Source: Thamnaconus septentrionalis (taxonomy: Eukaryota > Chordata > Actinopteri > Tetraodontiformes > Monacanthidae). From it: 64,000 nucleotides of DNA. The stretch lies in assembly GCA_009823395.1 (NCBI GenBank), contig CM020510.1:17402273-17466272 (forward strand), written 5' to 3'. The notes below the pieces were generated by a model. That model searched no databases. It was not told where the DNA came from and worked only from the letters and a program-made list of their open reading frames with translations. Both the position numbers and the translations under genes were made by a program. This document shows, in pieces, positions 36,488 through 48,259 of the stretch (positions within the stretch are counted from its first letter, which is position 1; each line of letters starts with the position of its first letter).

Positions 36488-37060
36488 ATGTAAGTGCAGA
36501 AGGTCTTAGTCTGTGTACACATGTCCTCACATAAGCTAATGTATGATGTCACATTGTCAGTGAGTTCATGCATCAGATGAACCGGTGTCCTAAAGCTGCG
36601 CGGGGCACAGAGCGATATGAGTCCTTTCTTACTGTGTAGCAGTGGTTGAGTGTCTGCGTGTCCCTGGTGAGACACGTGATATTCCGCCTGCATTTTGGAG
36701 GTTCAGGGTCAGTCTGTTATCTGGTCAGCCAGCATCTGCGTGGCTTCGGTCGCGCATGCCTGTGTAGGGATTCAAACAGCGACCAGAACAAACGGGGAGA
36801 ACGCCCGCGGTGAATAAACCAGCCGGAAGTTTATTAAAGATGTCTCGAAGTGAAATATAATCCACCTACCCTTGTTTTTTCCGTGAACTCCTTGCTGCGG
36901 TCAGCTCGGAGGAGCAGAAATCCAGGCAGCTGTACGGCGCTGTCCGGGATGAGTTCACTTAGCCAGGTTTCAGTGAAGCACAGGGCGGCGGATCTACTAA
37001 AGTCCGGATTTTTTGGGATGAGTAGCAGCTGTTCATCCATTCATTCACCAGATGTATCAT
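36470..37060 (-). mobile_element. LINE endonuclease fragment
   Basis: The minus strand at 36834-37040 encodes 'LLLIPKNPDFSRSAALCFTE' followed by 'TWLSELIPDSAVQLPGF' and 'RADRSK', matching in order the N-terminal AP-endonuclease part of fish LINEs (the catalytic E lies in 'CFTETWL'). Between it and the BEL/Pao fragment, 36470-36590 encodes the endonuclease-RT linker. This is the 5' part of the LINE whose later parts lie left of the BEL/Pao fragment. Confidence 0.8.
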
Positions 37061-38588
37061 AAGACGCTCCCTGTATGTAGTAAAAAAGCACTAATCTGCG
37101 ATGACAGGGTGTTTGATAGAATTGAGTAATAAGGTGGAAGTGGTTTGTAGAGCCCACTTGCCTTTGTTGCAACCCTCCCTAGACTGCCAATCATTACACG
37201 TGGAACAGCTTGTGGAAGCACTCACACATGGGTTCTTTCTGTATCTGCGCTGCTGGGCTACACTGTGACCTACCTTTGTAGGAAGGTCAGGAGTGCGGTA
37301 AATTTCCACAATGATCATTTCCTGTTCCCTGAGGTTAAATCAGCGGCTACTGCAGCTTTGGCTATGTCCATTCAGTGCAAGATATCAGTAAGTTAGCATG
37401 AGTGTGTTCCTGCGTACCAATTCACCCATTTTGCATGTACTTCTTTTTTTTCTTATGCAGCTGCAGCTACTGAACATGTGCACCTCCGGTAGGTTCTTCC
37501 TCTTTATTATATGCACTCATTTGGTTTGTGTCCTTGTGTTTATGTGTGCATGTGCGTGCACACTTGTAAGCTGACATCAAAGACCAAGGGAAGCTGACGT
37601 AAAAGTGAGTCTAGGTCTAGGAGTCAACCAAAAGTTAATAATTGTTCTTCCACACAGCAGCGGGTTTTACTCATTCCGCTCCTCTGTTAAACTTTCAGTG
37701 TTATGTTTAAGAAGGCGCGGACAACGACTGTGCGCTAGTACTCTGCTTCTGTTATTTGCACAACAATTACCTGATCAACATAAGTCACACCTGACGCTAA
37801 ATGTTAATTTACCAAAACGCATTCTGTTCTGTGTCAGATAGGTGCAAGGGACATTGGAGGATGGCAGGAGTTCAGGATGTTAATTTTTCCCCGTCTGCTG
37901 TATAAAAATTCAAGAACGGTAAAGCATTGCTTTACCTAGAATGCTCTTAAAGAAAAGTGATGAGTTGTGTAATAGATGTAGCAAGGGTGGCAAACAAAGA
38001 CCAAACACAAAAGAACAGAATTATCAAAATGTTAAGCCAGTGTTTTGTGAACCAATTTTTTTGAAAGGTTCTGCATATATTTTAGAAATATATCTTGTTC
38101 ATTATTCCAATCCTTCTTTATCGTAGTGCATATCTCACATCATGTTCATCATCATTTATTTTTTTTACATTTACATCTCTGACACATTCAATTCAGTCCA
38201 TTTCCGACCTTCATCAGTTAGTCCAGTGTTCCACAGAGGAGAATCTTGGGATCCCTTCTTTTCCTTTACTCTGCTTCCCACATAGCTTATTTAATTTGAA
38301 ATTATTATTCGTTCATTTCAATAATTCTGTGATATTTCATATTGCTGCATGGGCGACACTCACCTCGACCTCACCACCAGACCTAACTCCTCAAACTAAA
38401 CAGCGACCAACCTGGCTGTGAATGTAAATACAAGGTTTACCACTAAACCTGTGACAACTGAAATTGAAGAACAAAATCCAACTAACTGTTATACAAAGAA
38501 CTGGTCCGTCTTTGCCGGGAAATGTAGACAGCAAGATGTCCCCACCCAGAAATCCCACTCTGCAAGACACAAGACACATCTGTTACAG
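37061..38588. other. Presumed 5' region of the galaxin-like gene
   Basis: The signal-peptide exon of the gene starting downstream should lie here or further left. Two candidates were examined: an ATG at 37311 with a frame ending at a strong donor at 37388 (phase 2, which fits the next exon, but only a weak hydrophobic core), and an ATG at 37475 with a very hydrophobic Cys-rich frame ending at a donor near 37565 (phase 0, which does not fit). Neither is convincing. Confidence 0.3.
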
Positions 38589-38638
38589 GACCAAGTGTGG
38601 CAGTGGTCTGAATTTTTACGAGGCTTGTTTCTTGCAGA

Positions 38639-38793
38639 AGCACCAGTTTGGGAGGGGAGGATTATATTCACGATGGCGTGTTCTCTGAGGGTTATCCGCC
38701 TCGAGGGTCTGGGCTGTCGTGCTGTGGAAAGAGGCCTTTCAACCCTGAGACAGCCACTTGCTGTAAAGTGGAAGATGGACACTCAATAGCAGG
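38639..38793 (+). CDS. Galaxin-like gene, first recognised exon
   Basis: Bounded by a good acceptor ('cttgtttcttgcag') and donor ('gtaaggac'); starts in phase 2, ends in phase 1. It encodes an acidic stretch and then '[20 protein letters not shown]', a clean galaxin repeat unit. The sequence just upstream, in another frame, reads '[17 protein letters not shown]', which also looks galaxin-like and would join this exon if one G of the run near 38650-38657 were absent. So the exon may be longer with a frameshift, starting at about 38589 after 'ctgttacag', or may begin at 38639 as given. Confidence 0.75.
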
Positions 38794-41700
38794 TAAGGAC
38801 ACAGGCTGGATGGCTCAAAGTCTTCACACCAGCACTCCAAGTGACTTTTCTTTCGTCTGATCTGCAAACAAATCTCCAAATATTTCACTGTCCCTCTTAA
38901 TCACTTTGAGGGTGCATTCCAAATACTCCTTCCTTCTTTCTGTCTTCTTGTTTCTCCGTCAGTTGCCACCTGAGGATCTCAGTAACTATTAGTGTAATAG
39001 ACTAGGAATGTTTGATAGATAGAGTTTCATGTGCTGAGTTACCAGTTACCATGTTATGTTTTGGTTGGCCAACATATTTTTGCGGGTGCGTCAATTGAGC
39101 CAAACGGCACCTGTACGGTCTGTGTCTGTTGCCCGGAGTCGCAAAGTAAAGACGCATTGAAAGGTCAAGCCGGTCTGTTTATTGTGTCCTGCTAAAATAC
39201 TACAATTAGGAATATATGTAAATGATGTTTCATTTCCTTTCATTTTCTTATTACCGCTCCTGAATCAACACAGGCTTCTTTCCTGTCTTGTCTTTCCATG
39301 GCGTTTTCATGCGCAAACTCACAACAAACCTGAACAAATTCATAGCAAATTTCGTGTTGTAGGAGCTTTGCTCCTACAACACACTCCTACAAGTACTTTG
39401 CTATGGAGATGTTTAACCCAGAGTCGACGCGCCTGCTAATGTTGCCGTGTTGTGCTCAGGAAAAAGGTTCTGCACTCTCACGCTCTTCTTGTGATGCAGA
39501 TCGTCCAACATTTATTCGCATTGTCCATTAAAATTCCGAACAAATGACTCAAACATTTCGCGACACAGCGGTCAAAAACCGTTTGCCCTTCCGGGTCAAA
39601 ACACCTGACGACAACAGTGACACAGCTACTTATACACACCTGAACCACAGACAGAAATACAGCGACACCCACATCATAAATCGTGCAACAACAACTTAGT
39701 CTCAGCTCAGATGAGCACAACAATATTTTGGCTGCTTTTTTTCTTAAAGCATCAGTCTTGTGCAATGCAGGTTCAACAAAATGCAGCTGTTTGATTTTTC
39801 TTTTGATGTGTACTTACTCTATTACTTATCAAAAGTTGTTTTTGGTTTTATCTGAGGATCGGGTGAAATCAAAGCGAAAGCAGAAATTGGAGAGGAAGAC
39901 AGGGCAGCACTTGTCTGCGTGTTGGCTAACTAACTCAGTTGTCACAAACACATGCGTCATCATGTCGTTGGACACCTACTTTGAATTGTGTGATGGAGAA
40001 CCACACTGTGAACATGGTGCAACATCTTTTGCATTCACTGATCCATCATTTTCATCCTACGACAGCTGGGATAGGCTCCACCCTGAGCTGATATTGACGA
40101 TGGGTGGATGGATGATCCACCATTTTCACATCAGTCAGGCAGAATCGTGGGAGTTCTTTTTGCGAAATATGCTGTACGTACGTACGTGAGCATGCTTGTG
40201 CATGATCACCATGGCTGACTGAATTCTTGCAGTTCCCGTAGTCAAGTTCACTGGTTGTCTTCCAAAGGTACGTCACCTAGACATCCAGTTCTGAGCACGA
40301 CAGAACCGGGCATGTGCAGCATGTGGGTAAATGTTGGTGACTGCACTACAATAAACTGCACTTGGGGACTTGAGACTCAAGACTAAAGACTAAAGGGTTT
40401 TTGGTGTCCCCAAAATATTTACTCTATAATTCTAATATGTAAACAGCATGACTATATGGCTGATTTACACTTTAATTATTCTAGCAAATTACATATTATT
40501 TCATGTCCCACCACCTTGGATATACCCTCTTCTTTTTTTGCTGTTTACGCCCTCAGGACCCAAGAAACGATTCCGTTCAAGAGCCACAGCTATTTCACTT
40601 AGGCACGTCAATACACAATTTCCACTTGCCAGCAGATGGGGCTACAATCATGACTCTGCCATTCACATTGCAGTCAGTTGCAGACTTAGTGAAGAATGAA
40701 CCCCTAACGCAGACTACTATGCTAACTAACTATGAGTGCTTTTTCTGTTAACGCGTTGCCCAGTCATTCTATTACATTCTTGAAAACAACCCAACTTTCT
40801 TTTGGGGACTTTTCCACGGTTTGACCTGTTGTGCAAGTATACAAATTGTTTGTATTTGTATTGTATACAAATACAAATTTTGCACATGTATCAGAAACTA
40901 ATTTGTGTCTGTCAAATAACTGTGAGGCGTTACCTTGAACCTTGAAGAGGCATCCATGATGTTGTTTACATAGTCTTGAGTAAACTGGTCATGAGACTTG
41001 TATCTTTATTTGGCCACAATTGATACATTTGAAACACACACACACACACACAAACAAAAACCTGGATATTCATGTCCATGTACAAGAAATTATTTTTTGT
41101 TTAATATTTCATCCTTTTTTTGTACGAGCACCTGTGATGTTTATTTTGCTTTAGGATAATAACAGAAATAGTAACAGAAAGCGTTGTATTCTTGAATTGT
41201 AGGATTTTAGCACACATTTCCTGAAAAGTGAAGGAATATCGATTGGAGTTCTTTCACTGGCTATTGACACATATTACTGTTCGAAACATTGATGCTAATT
41301 TTGCATGACATGGGAACTTTGTCAACTCTGGAATATTTTCAGGACAAAGTTACTCCTCTGCATTAAATAACACTAAACAGGGTTTCTGGGCTTCTTCTTC
41401 TCTTGAATCGCTTCTCTCTTTTCAGTTCATGTCTCCCAAGGTCTTAGCCAGAGGGTGTCATCTTGCTGTGGGCTACAGGCCTACAATCCTCTCAATCAAA
41501 TATGCTGCCAATCAACTCTCAACGACAAACCGACGGCAGAGGCGAAATGTTGCGGTAAACGTAAGTAATGCAGAGTTGGGGCAAGAGCATCTTCAGACAA
41601 ATTAAACAGAATTTCAAGCCACCTGACTATCAACCTGGTAAAACAGCAAACAAAGCAAACGCATTCACTCACTGCTGCTGTTGAAACAACGACGCTCTGG

Positions 41701-44700
41701 AGATCCACCCAGTTGCTTCCAGCTGCTGCTCAACTCACGCAAAAAACAAAAAACAAATCGTCACACATCAGGAAATAATAGGTGCATATACTGTGTACAC
41801 ACAACAGTGATTCTGGGCTCAATTCTTTCATAATGGTGCCTATTTATTTATTTATTTATCTAAAAAAACAAAAACATAGTTGTTCTAGGCACAGAGCCCT
41901 GAGAACAAGGACGAGCTGAAGCCACGACCATGTCAGGTGATAGTGAGTCATTTGGCAGTGAACTACATGCCTGCCTGTCAGGGCAAGAGCGTCTTCAGAC
42001 AAATTAAACAGAATTTCAAGCCACCTGACTATCAACCTGGTAAAACAGCAAACAAAGCAAACACATTAATGATGTAACCGTAAAAAATGCCATCAGTGTA
42101 AAGTAAATGTAATAACACATGCGATTAATGTAACAATAAAATGCTGGGAACCCACAAAAATGCAATCAGCAATACGATAACGACTGTGCTGCTCTTGTTC
42201 TCAGTGGCGTTTGATGAACACAACCAGATGTGCTGCGGTCCACAAAGGATAATCCTTGAAAGACGCTCCGAGCGTCACAAATGCTGCGGGCACGAGCAGT
42301 ACGACGCCGGCACTCACTGCTGCTGTTCAAACAACGACGCTCTGGAGATCCACCCAGTTGCTTCCAGCTGCTGCTCAACTCACTCAGGTGTGCACCCAAA
42401 AAACAAAAAACAAATCGTCACACAACAGGAAATAATAGGTGCATATACTGTGTACACACAACAGTGATTCTGGGCTCAATTCTTTCATAATGGTGCCTAT
42501 ATTTATTTATTTATTTATTTATCTAAAAAAACAAAAGCATAGTTGTTCCAGACACAGAGCCCTGAGAACAAGGACGAGCTGAAGCCCCGACCATGTCAGG
42601 TGATGGTGAGTCATTTGGCAGTGAGCTACATGCCTGCCTGTCAGGGCAACATTCCGCTAGTCCTTTGGCTATTGTATTTGAAGCAGTTCAACACATTGTG
42701 CAATGTGTGTGAGCTGTGTGAGGATAAATATGTACATGGGGGGTGTCAGGCAGCGATGTTGTGTGCTTTAGAGATAGTGGCACTGAGGAAAAGACAGGAG
42801 GCAGAGCTGGAGGTGAGATGTTCACCTCCTCTTCGGAAGTGACCAGGATGGATCGGATCAGGGAGTGAGAACATCGCTGGGTAGGTGTCGTAGGTAGGAT
42901 ACTGAGGTTGGGACTGACAGGCTGAAGTTCTAAAGGAAGACCAAAGAGGAGGTTTAATGGATGGAATCAATCAGGACATGAGGGTAGTTGGTGTCAGAGG
43001 AGAGGATACAAAGGGAAATGTTTGTTTGTCTATGCAAATGTTTGGAAGATGCAACATAAAAATGAAGGACACTCTAAACACCCTTGTCATATTTATTTCC
43101 CTAAACTGACTGTAGGTGTGATTATGACTGTACTGTTTCGTCTCCCTATTCAAACGGTAATAAATGACCAACTTGGAGGGTTGCAGGTTCAATTCCCATG
43201 CCCGGGTGGAGTTTACATGTGTTTTCTCCCAGCTTCCCACTAAGGCCCAAAGACATGCTTATCAGACTGATTGATAACTCAAAAACTGACTGTAGGTGTG
43301 ATTATGACTGTACTGTTTTGTCGGCCAACTTGTCCCTGGGTGCAACCAGACCTTCAGCCTTATACAGCTGGGACAAACTCCAGCACCGTTGTGACCTTGG
43401 GTGCAGTAGAAGCAGTCACAGAAAATGGATGGATGGATGGATGGATGGATGGATGGATGGATGGATCATGATTTGAAATTAAAAGTTTCTCCTCTCCTCA
43501 CCACAGATGTGATGTTCTGCGGTCCAAGCAGGAGGAAGCACCCAAGGACATCGGTTGATCTCAAATGCTGTGGAGAGGAGCAGTTTAGCAGCCTGACCCA
43601 CTGCTGCTGCCACGTGGGCGAAGCTCTGCAGATACGTCTGAAAAATTCCACCTGCTGCCCACTGGAGTCAGGTGTGTGCGTGTACGGAGTTTTTAACGCG
43701 TTTTTAACGTCGCAATCTACCCACACTGTACAAATATATGCAAATATTTAGAAGATGCAACATAAAAATGAAGGACACTCTAAACACCCCTGTCATATTT
43801 ATTTCCCTAAACTGACTGTAGGTGTGATTATGACTGTACTGTTTCGTCTCCCTATTCAAACGGTAATAAATGACCAACTTGGAGGGTTGCAGGTTCAATT
43901 CCCATTCCCGGGTGGAGTTTACATGTGTTTTCTCTCCAGCTTCCCACTAAGGCCCAAAGACATGCTTATCAGCCTGATTGATAACTCAAAAACTGACTGT
44001 TGGTGTGATTATGACTGTACTGTTTTGTCGGCCAACTTGTCCCTGGGTGCAACCAGACCTTCAGCCTTATACAGCTGGGACAAACTCCAGCACCGCTGTG
44101 ACCTTGGGTGCAGTAGAAGCAGTGACAGAAAATGGTTGGATGGATGGATGGATGGATGGATGGATGAATCATGATTTGAAATTAAAAGTTTCTCCTCTCC
44201 TCACCCACAGATGTGATGTTCTGCGGTCTGAGCAGGAGGAAGCACCCAAGGACATCGGTTGATCTCAAATGCTGTGGAGAGGAGCAGTTTAGCAGTCTGA
44301 CCCACTGCTGCTGCCAATTGGACGAAGCCCTGCAGATACGTCCTAAAGATTACAGTTGCTGTCCACCGGACCCAGGTGTGTGTTTAATGATTCTCTATGG
44401 GTGTGTCAGTATCTGAGACAGACATGTTGTCCTGCTTTCTTTTGAATGACATTTTTTGTGCTTTTCTTTTTCAACCGGTAGTGAACTTTGATAGCAGCTT
44501 TCTTAGGACTTACCTCAATGAAATTGTTATGTTACTATGGCGTTAATTATTGTAATTCTTTTCTCAATATACAAATCTGAAATCTGCCAAAGAGATATAA
44601 CAAAAATGTGCTCAACATACAAAAAACGGCAGGAATTTAATGAAAGAAGTAAGTGATGTATCAATATCAATATTTACAAAGTCCTGTTTAGCCAGAAACA

Positions 44701-47700
44701 CCAGGCTACCTGTGAAATCAATCGAATCACACACCATAATAAAGAGGCTCATAAAGGGATAAACCAGCAGTCCAACAGCTGTCTCTCCGCATCACTGACT
44801 GAGAGATGGACCGACTGTACTGGATCAACTGTTCCTTGAGGACCACATGCATCTCAACCTATGTGTACTTACCTTTTAGGTGTCCCCGTCTTCCCGCCCG
44901 TACCTTTGTACGACTTCTGTGGTCCAACCAAGACAAGGCACCCGAGGAAGTCGGTTCACCACAAGTGCTGCGGCTCAAACCATTTCAGCAGTCTGACCCA
45001 CTGCTGCTGCCACGTGGGCGAAGCTCTGGAGATACGTCTGAAAGATTCCACCTGCTGCCCACTGGAGTCTGGTGTGTGCGTGTACGGAGTTTTTAACGCG
45101 TTTTTAACGTCGCAATCTACCCACACTGTACAAATATATGCAAATATTTAGAAGATGCAACATAAAAATGAAGGACACTCTAAACACCACTGTCGTATTT
45201 ATTTCCCTTTATTGATGCTGTTCTCTGATGTCCGGCCATCGAATTTGAACAGTTTTTGGATGCCCCCCCCCCACAGAAAACAGCAAAGGTTTTTTCATCT
45301 GTGAAAGCCCACAACATGGGCGCAGCAGTTTGCACTGTCATCTCACAGGAGGAGGGTCACAGGTTCAATTCCCAGGCCTGGGTGGAGTTTACATGTGTTT
45401 TCTCTCCAGCTTCCCACTGAGGCCCAAAGACATGCTCATCAGCCTGATTGATAACTCAAAAACTGACTGTAGGTGTGATTATGACTGTACTGTTTTGTCT
45501 CCCTACTCGGCCCTGGTAATAAATGGCCAACTTGTCCCTGGGTGCAACCAGACCTTCAGCCTTAGACAGTTGGGACAAACTCCAGCACCGCTGTGACCTT
45601 GGGTGCAGTAGAAGCAGTGACAGAAAATGGTTGGATGGGTGGATGGATGGATGGATGGATGGATGGATGGATGGATGGATGGATGGATCATGATTTGAAA
45701 TTAAAAGTTTCTCCTCTCCTCACCAACAGATGTGATGTTCTGCGGTCCGAGCGGGAGGAAGCACCCAAGGACATCGGTTGATCTCAAATGCTGTGGAGAG
45801 GAGCAGTTTAGCAGCCTGACCCACTGCTGCTGCCAAGTGGGCGAAGCTCTGCAGATACGTCCTAAAGATCCCAGTTGCTGTCCATCGGACACAGGTGTGT
45901 GTTTAATGATTCTTTATGGGTGTGTCGGTACATGAGACACAGGCATATTGTCCTGCTTTCTTTTGGATGACATTTTTTGTGCTCTTTTTCAACCGGAAAT
46001 TAATTTGGATAGCTTTCTCTGGACTTACCTCAATGAAATTTTCTGTTATGATGGCGTTAATTATTGCAATTCTTTTCTCAATATACAAATCTGAAATCTT
46101 TGTTAAATCTAAGAGATTAAAAAAAAAATGTGCTCAACATACAAAAGACGGCAGGAATTTAATGAAAGAAGTAAGTGATGTATCAATATCAATATTTACA
46201 AAGTCCTGTTTAACCAGAAACACCAGGCTACCTGTGAAATCAATCGAATCACACACCAAAATAAGGAGGCTTATAAAGGGATAAACCAGCAGTCCAACCG
46301 CTGTCTTTCCGCATCACTGACTGAGAGATGGACCGACTGTGGTGGGTCAACTGTTCCTTGAGGACCACAAGCATCTCAACTTATGCATACCTACCTTTTA
46401 GGTGTCCCCGTCTTCTTGCCCGCACCTTTGTACGACTTCAGTCATTGCCAGTTCATTTACATTTTAAATAGGGCTGTCAAACGATTAATTTTTTTTAATC
46501 GAGATTAATCGCAGAATCTTCATAGTTAGTTCATAGGTTTGAATTGCATGTGTAAAATTCTGTTATTTTGCATTTCAAGACAGTTTTAACCCCATAAAGT
46601 AAAGTATTTCTTTCCAGAAATCTGCCAGAGGGGTCGACTACGGGTTTGTAAAAGGGACGAAAGCTCAATTCACACTGAACACGTCTTTGCCGCTGTCTGT
46701 GTGACAGTGTGGTCCAACGACCTAATGATGTCAAAAACACCAGCCACAGCCTATTATTGCAGTTTATTTTGTTTATAGTCAACGTTTATTTTTCAGCATA
46801 AAAGGCGTGTAATAAACACATGAGATAGCTACAGATAAAAACAGACATTTTAATTCTCCTCAGAAGAGGCTGAACATGCAGCTTTGGGGCCACCAAGGGC
46901 TTTTTTAAAAATCTAGCTTAATTTATTATTTTTATATTAGCAAAAACTCAACATACTGCCCATCAATACATTAATAAAAGTTTACACAGCCAGTACAATA
47001 AAATACATTTTGCCACAAACATTTACTTAACAGGAACGATTAGTCGTGAGCATGATTTGTTTGGTTTGGCTGGTTTTGCCAACTTGATGGCGGCCTACCT
47101 TCGTCCCAGACTCAGGCTGACATCATTCAGATGGAATCAAAAAAAGACTTCTTGACAGTTTTGTTTTGAGAAGTAGTTTTCGCTGCCTGAAACAATCGTT
47201 CTGTTGTCTGTCACACAGATGTGTCCCAACAGGTAACGCACAAGATATAATCCTTAGCCACACAACGTTAACAGCAAAATACTTAGGTTGTCTGCATCCA
47301 GACTGAGTCATGTGGCTAGATTACACAGTCCCTCTGATTGTTTCTCATCAGACATGTGTGTTTTGACTACGAAAGTAAATGCGGAAAATGAATACAGACA
47401 AAAAGAATGCAGGCTTCGGCTCGGGCAGCAGGGCAGTGCAGTGGTTAACAGTGTCGGCTCACATCAAGGAAGGTTCAACTTTGACAGATGCTTTTCTTTA
47501 TGGAATTTGTATATTTTCTATCATTGCTGGGTCACGTAACTCAAGTGACACCACACGGGTGTGGCGCATTTTTTTGCCACATTGGTAGATGGAGTCTCAA
47601 TACAGTTGAAAGATGTTTATTTTTTGTGCTGATCAATATCAGTGCTCGTCCCTGCAGGTATGTGAGTCAGATGAATAAATGTTTTGTTTCGCCCGAGGGC

Positions 47701-48212
47701 TGTCACCTGATCTCCTGCTGCTTACGCTCTCTTTTCGAGGCAAACGTGCGATCTCCAAAAGAAATCATTTGCTTGAATCTCTCGCTGCATCCACCTGTCT
47801 GCTGTTGAACATGAGATCAATTGTGTTTTTACTTTCTGACAATGCGAGAAGAAGAAGAAGAAGAACAAGATTTTTGATTTTTACAATCACATTTATTTAC
47901 AAAATACAGACTAAAAAATTATGCACCTTTTCCGAACATAAATAAATGATTAAAAATGAATTAAACAAGATGTCGTCACAGCGCGTTGACACCCGATTTA
48001 AAAATGTTTTAAAACATTTCCCTTCCTTCAATATAGGGTTGCCAACTCCCAGAAATCGAAATATGGGATATATTGGCCGCCTGTGGCGGGCGGCCGGAAA
48101 AAAAGGTTTTTTGGGCGGTCAAAACCACATAGAAAACTGCATTTTGGCACAGTTATACCTATTAAATTGTAAAGCAGTTGTACCCAGTTATAAAGCAACT
48201 GGGTACTTAGAA

Positions 48213-48259
<47 letters not shown>

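Larger units (their letters stand above)
31602..36589. repeat. 5-kb tandem duplication, copy 2
   Basis: The second copy of the block at 26595-31598. On its right the LINE sequence continues without a break into 36590-37060, whereas copy 1 is cut at the same place, so the right-hand breakpoint of the duplication lies inside that LINE. Confidence 0.95.
43031..46440 (+). repeat. Tandem array of galaxin exon plus intron units
   Basis: The same intron landmark ('tatgcaaat..t.gaagatg') begins at 43031, 43737 and 45137. The basic unit is about 1,400 bases: A-type exon (165 bp), an intron of about 504 bases, B-type exon (192 bp), and an intron of about 650 bases containing an old SINE and a GGAT tract. 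The first unit is only 706 bases and has one hybrid exon; the second (43737-45136) is complete; the third (45137 on) ends inside its B exon. The copies are highly similar in introns as well as exons, so the duplications are recent. Confidence 0.9.

Noticed and set aside
37311..37387. Candidate first exon of the galaxin-like gene (ATG at 37311, donor at 37388)
   Set aside because: Phase fits the next exon, but the encoded N-terminus is a poor signal peptide and has no upstream support; left unresolved.
37475..37564. Hydrophobic Cys-rich N-terminal candidate (ATG at 37475)
   Set aside because: Looks like a signal sequence, but derives from a TG-rich low-complexity stretch and ends in phase 0, which does not fit the next exon.
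40556..40700. Exon-like segment after 'gtttacgccctcag'
   Set aside because: No di-cysteine motif or other recognisable similarity, and no good donor in a fitting phase.
42543..42842. 99-codon open frame with several cysteines after the 42205 exon
   Set aside because: Its start lies in sequence duplicated from intron at 41883, no acceptor gives a phase-1 frame without an early stop, and no CCG unit is present.
47640..47811. Cys-rich frame '[20 protein letters not shown]' ending in 'PPVCC' between galaxin exons
   Set aside because: It has an acceptor-like start, but its phase (2) does not fit the upstream donor phase (1), it lacks the CCG-aromatic-CC spacing, and it ends at a stop without donor. 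Possibly a decayed unit, but not supportable.
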